Source: Priestia endophytica DSM 13796 (GTDB lineage: Bacteria; Bacillota; Bacilli; Bacillales; Bacillaceae_H). Taken from it: a DNA stretch of 64,000 bases. The translations under genes and the position numbers were made by a program. Positions 62,296 to 64,000 of this stretch are shown here, in pieces; the first letter of the stretch is position 1, and each line of letters begins with the position of its first letter. Under the pieces are notes generated by a model. The model did no database searches, was not told where the DNA came from, and was given only the letters and a program-made list of their open reading frames with translations. Where the stretch lies: assembly GCF_900115845.1 (NCBI RefSeq), contig NZ_FOXX01000009.1:62001-126000 (forward strand), given 5' to 3'.

Positions 62296-62757
62296 TTAAT
62301 ACTTAATTCCCTCCGCGTTTTCTCCATATTTGTTAATCTCTGTCCATGCTTCTCTTAACCATAGCATCTGCTCTTTTAACTGTTCCTCACTTATCCTTTC
62401 ATACTTTCTATCACACTTAAAAACTTCCTGAGCCCAATCTAATAGTATCTTCATAAACTCTATCGTTTCTATTGCACAGATAACTTCCTCTGCCCCATCA
62501 GGAAATAGGCTCTCGAATAAAGTAAAATTCTCATATGCTCGAATTATACTTGTATTACCTCCTCCTTTGTACATCTCTTCTTCTCCCGTTAAGACCGTTA
62601 AATAACGGTTGAATTCTTCCTGGATTTCATCAAATTCTGCTAAAATATCTGACCCTAATGAATTTTCAATAAGGAAGCTGTTTTCTAAATGACTTTGAGA
62701 TAAGTCGATAATGATGCGTTCAAATTTCTCTTTAAAGGTATATGTATATCTTGACAT
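62296..62757 (-). CDS. Acidic helical protein, immunity-like
   Basis: Product of 153 residues, mostly helical (FKEKFERIIIDLSQSHLENS, then EEIICAIETIEFMKILLDW-like centre). ACAGGAGAG lies before the ATG. Coupled to the gene at 62012. No family recognised. Confidence 0.55.
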   Translation of the reverse strand: MSRYTYTFKEKFERIIIDLSQSHLENSFLIENSLGSDILAEFDEIQEEFNRYLTVLTGEEEMYKGGGNTSIIRAYENFTLFESLFPDGAEEVICAIETIEFMKILLDWAQEVFKCDRKYERISEEQLKEQMLWLREAWTEINKYGENAEGIKY

Positions 62758-62880
62758 AGTAACTCTCCTGTAACTTTAAAAATTGCAATGAATACTATAA
62801 AGTTTTCAACAATCGAAACAACACTCTAAAAATGCACTTGATTTTGTTCCTGTATTGTTAACACCCTACTTCAAAATAAA

Positions 62881-62918
62881 AGAACCAGAGATGAAATAGT
62901 GTTCTAGTCTCTGGCTCT
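62881..62918. terminator. Terminator-like hairpin
   Basis: AGAACCAGAGA pairs with TCTCTGGCTCT, one G-U or mismatch, in the gap between the genes at 62757 and 63030; it could end the leftward transcript of the zinc-motif gene. Confidence 0.55.
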
Positions 62919-63029
62919 CTTGTTTATCATCTTTAAATTGGATTATTTGGAGATGCTTTTCAAATAAAGCTCAAATCTCTTTAGCTTTTGGTACTTCACC
63001 TAAAGTACTCTTTTTTCTAATTTTATGAT

Positions 63030-63695
63030 TTAGACATTCAACATATTAAGAATTTTATCTCGATGTTTAGTTAAAAGAGGACAGAGTTGTATAACCCCTT
63101 GCCCTCCTTCAATCTCTTCAACAGGTTCCCCTTTACTGCAGAAATAACAATAGATTTCCTCAGCAGAAAAGTGGTAATGAAATACCCCTTCTTCGACGGC
63201 TACATACTGAGTACCTTTGAAACTGAATCCAACTTGTCCTTGTTCGTTATATTCTAATTGCAAGCCTTGAAGATCGTCTTCACTTTCTTGTAAGACTTCA
63301 TCTTCTTTCACTTCTTGGATTACATTCATGATAGATTCAGGAGAAAAATCACAGCGATGAGCATAGATGACCGCTTCCTCATCCTCTTCTTCTACTTTTG
63401 TCATCAGATGAGCTTCACATGAACAAATTGGACAGGAAGTAGGCTTCTCCTTTTCTTCATCATCAATATACATCAGGCTATAGGATTCCTGCAGAATATA
63501 TCTATACCCGCTATCTACTATGTATAGAATAACAACTTCTACTGGTTTTAACTTAGGATTAAATTCAGCAGACTGATTTGTCATATATTCACTAGATAAA
63601 ATCAATTCAAATTGAAGTTGATTCTCTTCATCCATTCCTAAAAAGTCGTGAGCATATTTATCAAATACACTAAAATAATTTTGTAAATCTAACAT
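63030..63695 (-). CDS. Protein with zinc-binding cysteine motifs, unknown
   Basis: Product of 221 residues. Residues about 86-97 read TSCPICSCEAHL, a CPxCxC knuckle, and a second cluster IYCYFCSKG lies near residue 185; together they may bind one zinc. The rest is acidic. AAAGGTGAT precedes the ATG. It heads the row of immunity-like genes in the direction of transcription. No family recognised. Confidence 0.55.
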   Translation of the reverse strand: MLDLQNYFSVFDKYAHDFLGMDEENQLQFELILSSEYMTNQSAEFNPKLKPVEVVILYIVDSGYRYILQESYSLMYIDDEEKEKPTSCPICSCEAHLMTKVEEEDEEAVIYAHRCDFSPESIMNVIQEVKEDEVLQESEDDLQGLQLEYNEQGQVGFSFKGTQYVAVEEGVFHYHFSAEEIYCYFCSKGEPVEEIEGGQGVIQLCPLLTKHRDKILNMLNV

Positions 63696-63827
63696 TTTAT
63701 CACCTTTAGTTCCTTTTAAAGTTTCCTTCTCTTCGTTTCTTATTTATCTTATTCGCCAAGTAAGTCCTTCAACGGAGAAGAAAGAAGCAGGACCGGAATC
63801 ACTGCTTTTTTGTAACTCTATCATAAT

Positions 63828-64000
63828 TCAAGCAACTTTCTTTAGCAACACTACGCTTAACTGATGATTATAAACTTGAAGTTCATCAATATTACATAGG
63901 GGCAAACTGAAACAGATTTGTTGTTCCGCTTTGTAAAGATCGGCAAAATTGGTGACGTTTCTAAAGAAGTCTTCTAGTGTACGTACTAATATAAAAAAAC
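63828..64000 (-). CDS. C-terminal part of a gene cut by the window edge
   Basis: An open frame of 57 codons enters from the right edge and ends at TGA 63828-63830. It reads ILVRTLEDFFRNVTNFADLY and later CNIDELQVYNHQL. The composition is protein-like. It is probably the 3' end of another member of the toxin/immunity region; no family can be named from the fragment. Confidence 0.5.
   Translation of the reverse strand, partial: FFILVRTLEDFFRNVTNFADLYKAEQQICFSLPLCNIDELQVYNHQLSVVLLKKVA

Overview
The window looks like a chromosomal segment of a low-GC, spore-forming Bacillaceae, most likely Priestia or a close Bacillus relative. The support is a complete gerA-type spore germinant receptor operon, CspB-type cold shock protein, Mqo, IolT, Bacillus-specific small proteins (YfhD-, DUF6366-, DUF3900-, DUF5412-like), GGAGG ribosome binding sites, frequent TTG/GTG starts and intrinsic terminators after most genes. 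No rRNA, intact tRNA, CRISPR array or complete insertion sequence is visible.

Layout. 0-9 kb: a tryptophan-rich hydrophobic protein with an apparent CTG start, then a germinant receptor operon read leftward (A, C, B, B) with two B subunits, a small YfhD-like gene, and two single genes. 9-16.3 kb: a decayed GrpB/nucleotide-kinase pair, a LacI-type regulator, a PH-domain protein, an inositol transporter (IolT), a Gfo/Idh/MocA dehydrogenase with three strong palindromes upstream, and a POT peptide transporter. 16.6-26.8 kb: single-gene housekeeping and stress units (GNAT, NUDIX, DinB, flavin monooxygenase, transglutaminase-like, DMT transporters, HxlR and ArsR regulators) with gene debris at 19.8-20.2 kb. 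27.3-32.5 kb: a fructose-family PTS operon with a PRD-type activator, IIA, IIC, IIB and a GatZ/KbaZ-like protein. 32.6-41.3 kb: a repeat-tailed membrane protein, Mqo, ASCH, DUF3900, cold shock protein and tRNA dihydrouridine synthase.

41.5-47.6 kb is accessory: a MITE-like 146-bp inverted-repeat element, a 615-residue PD-(D/E)XK nuclease with a duplicated C-terminal domain, a tRNA-like relic followed by a short direct repeat, SMI1/KNR4 and Imm22 immunity-type genes, a DUF5412 protein, an Xre/membrane pair with operators, and an orphan VbhA-like antitoxin. An acyl-CoA/ACP synthetase and two membrane proteins follow. 50.8-55.5 kb is a five-gene module: BcrA-like ATPase, permease, DUF4097 protein, response regulator and histidine kinase, probably for cell-envelope antibiotic response.

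56-64 kb is a polymorphic-toxin locus. A WXG-type helical domain is joined, across a -1 frame change in a purine-only tract, to an EndoU nuclease toxin domain, followed two bases later by its probable immunity gene. Behind it (upstream in transcription) lies an array of small acidic immunity-like genes, including Imm3-, Imm22- and DUF2262-like proteins. This locus and the solitary duplicated-domain nuclease are the best candidates for something new. All family names come from reading the translations by eye; no database search was run.
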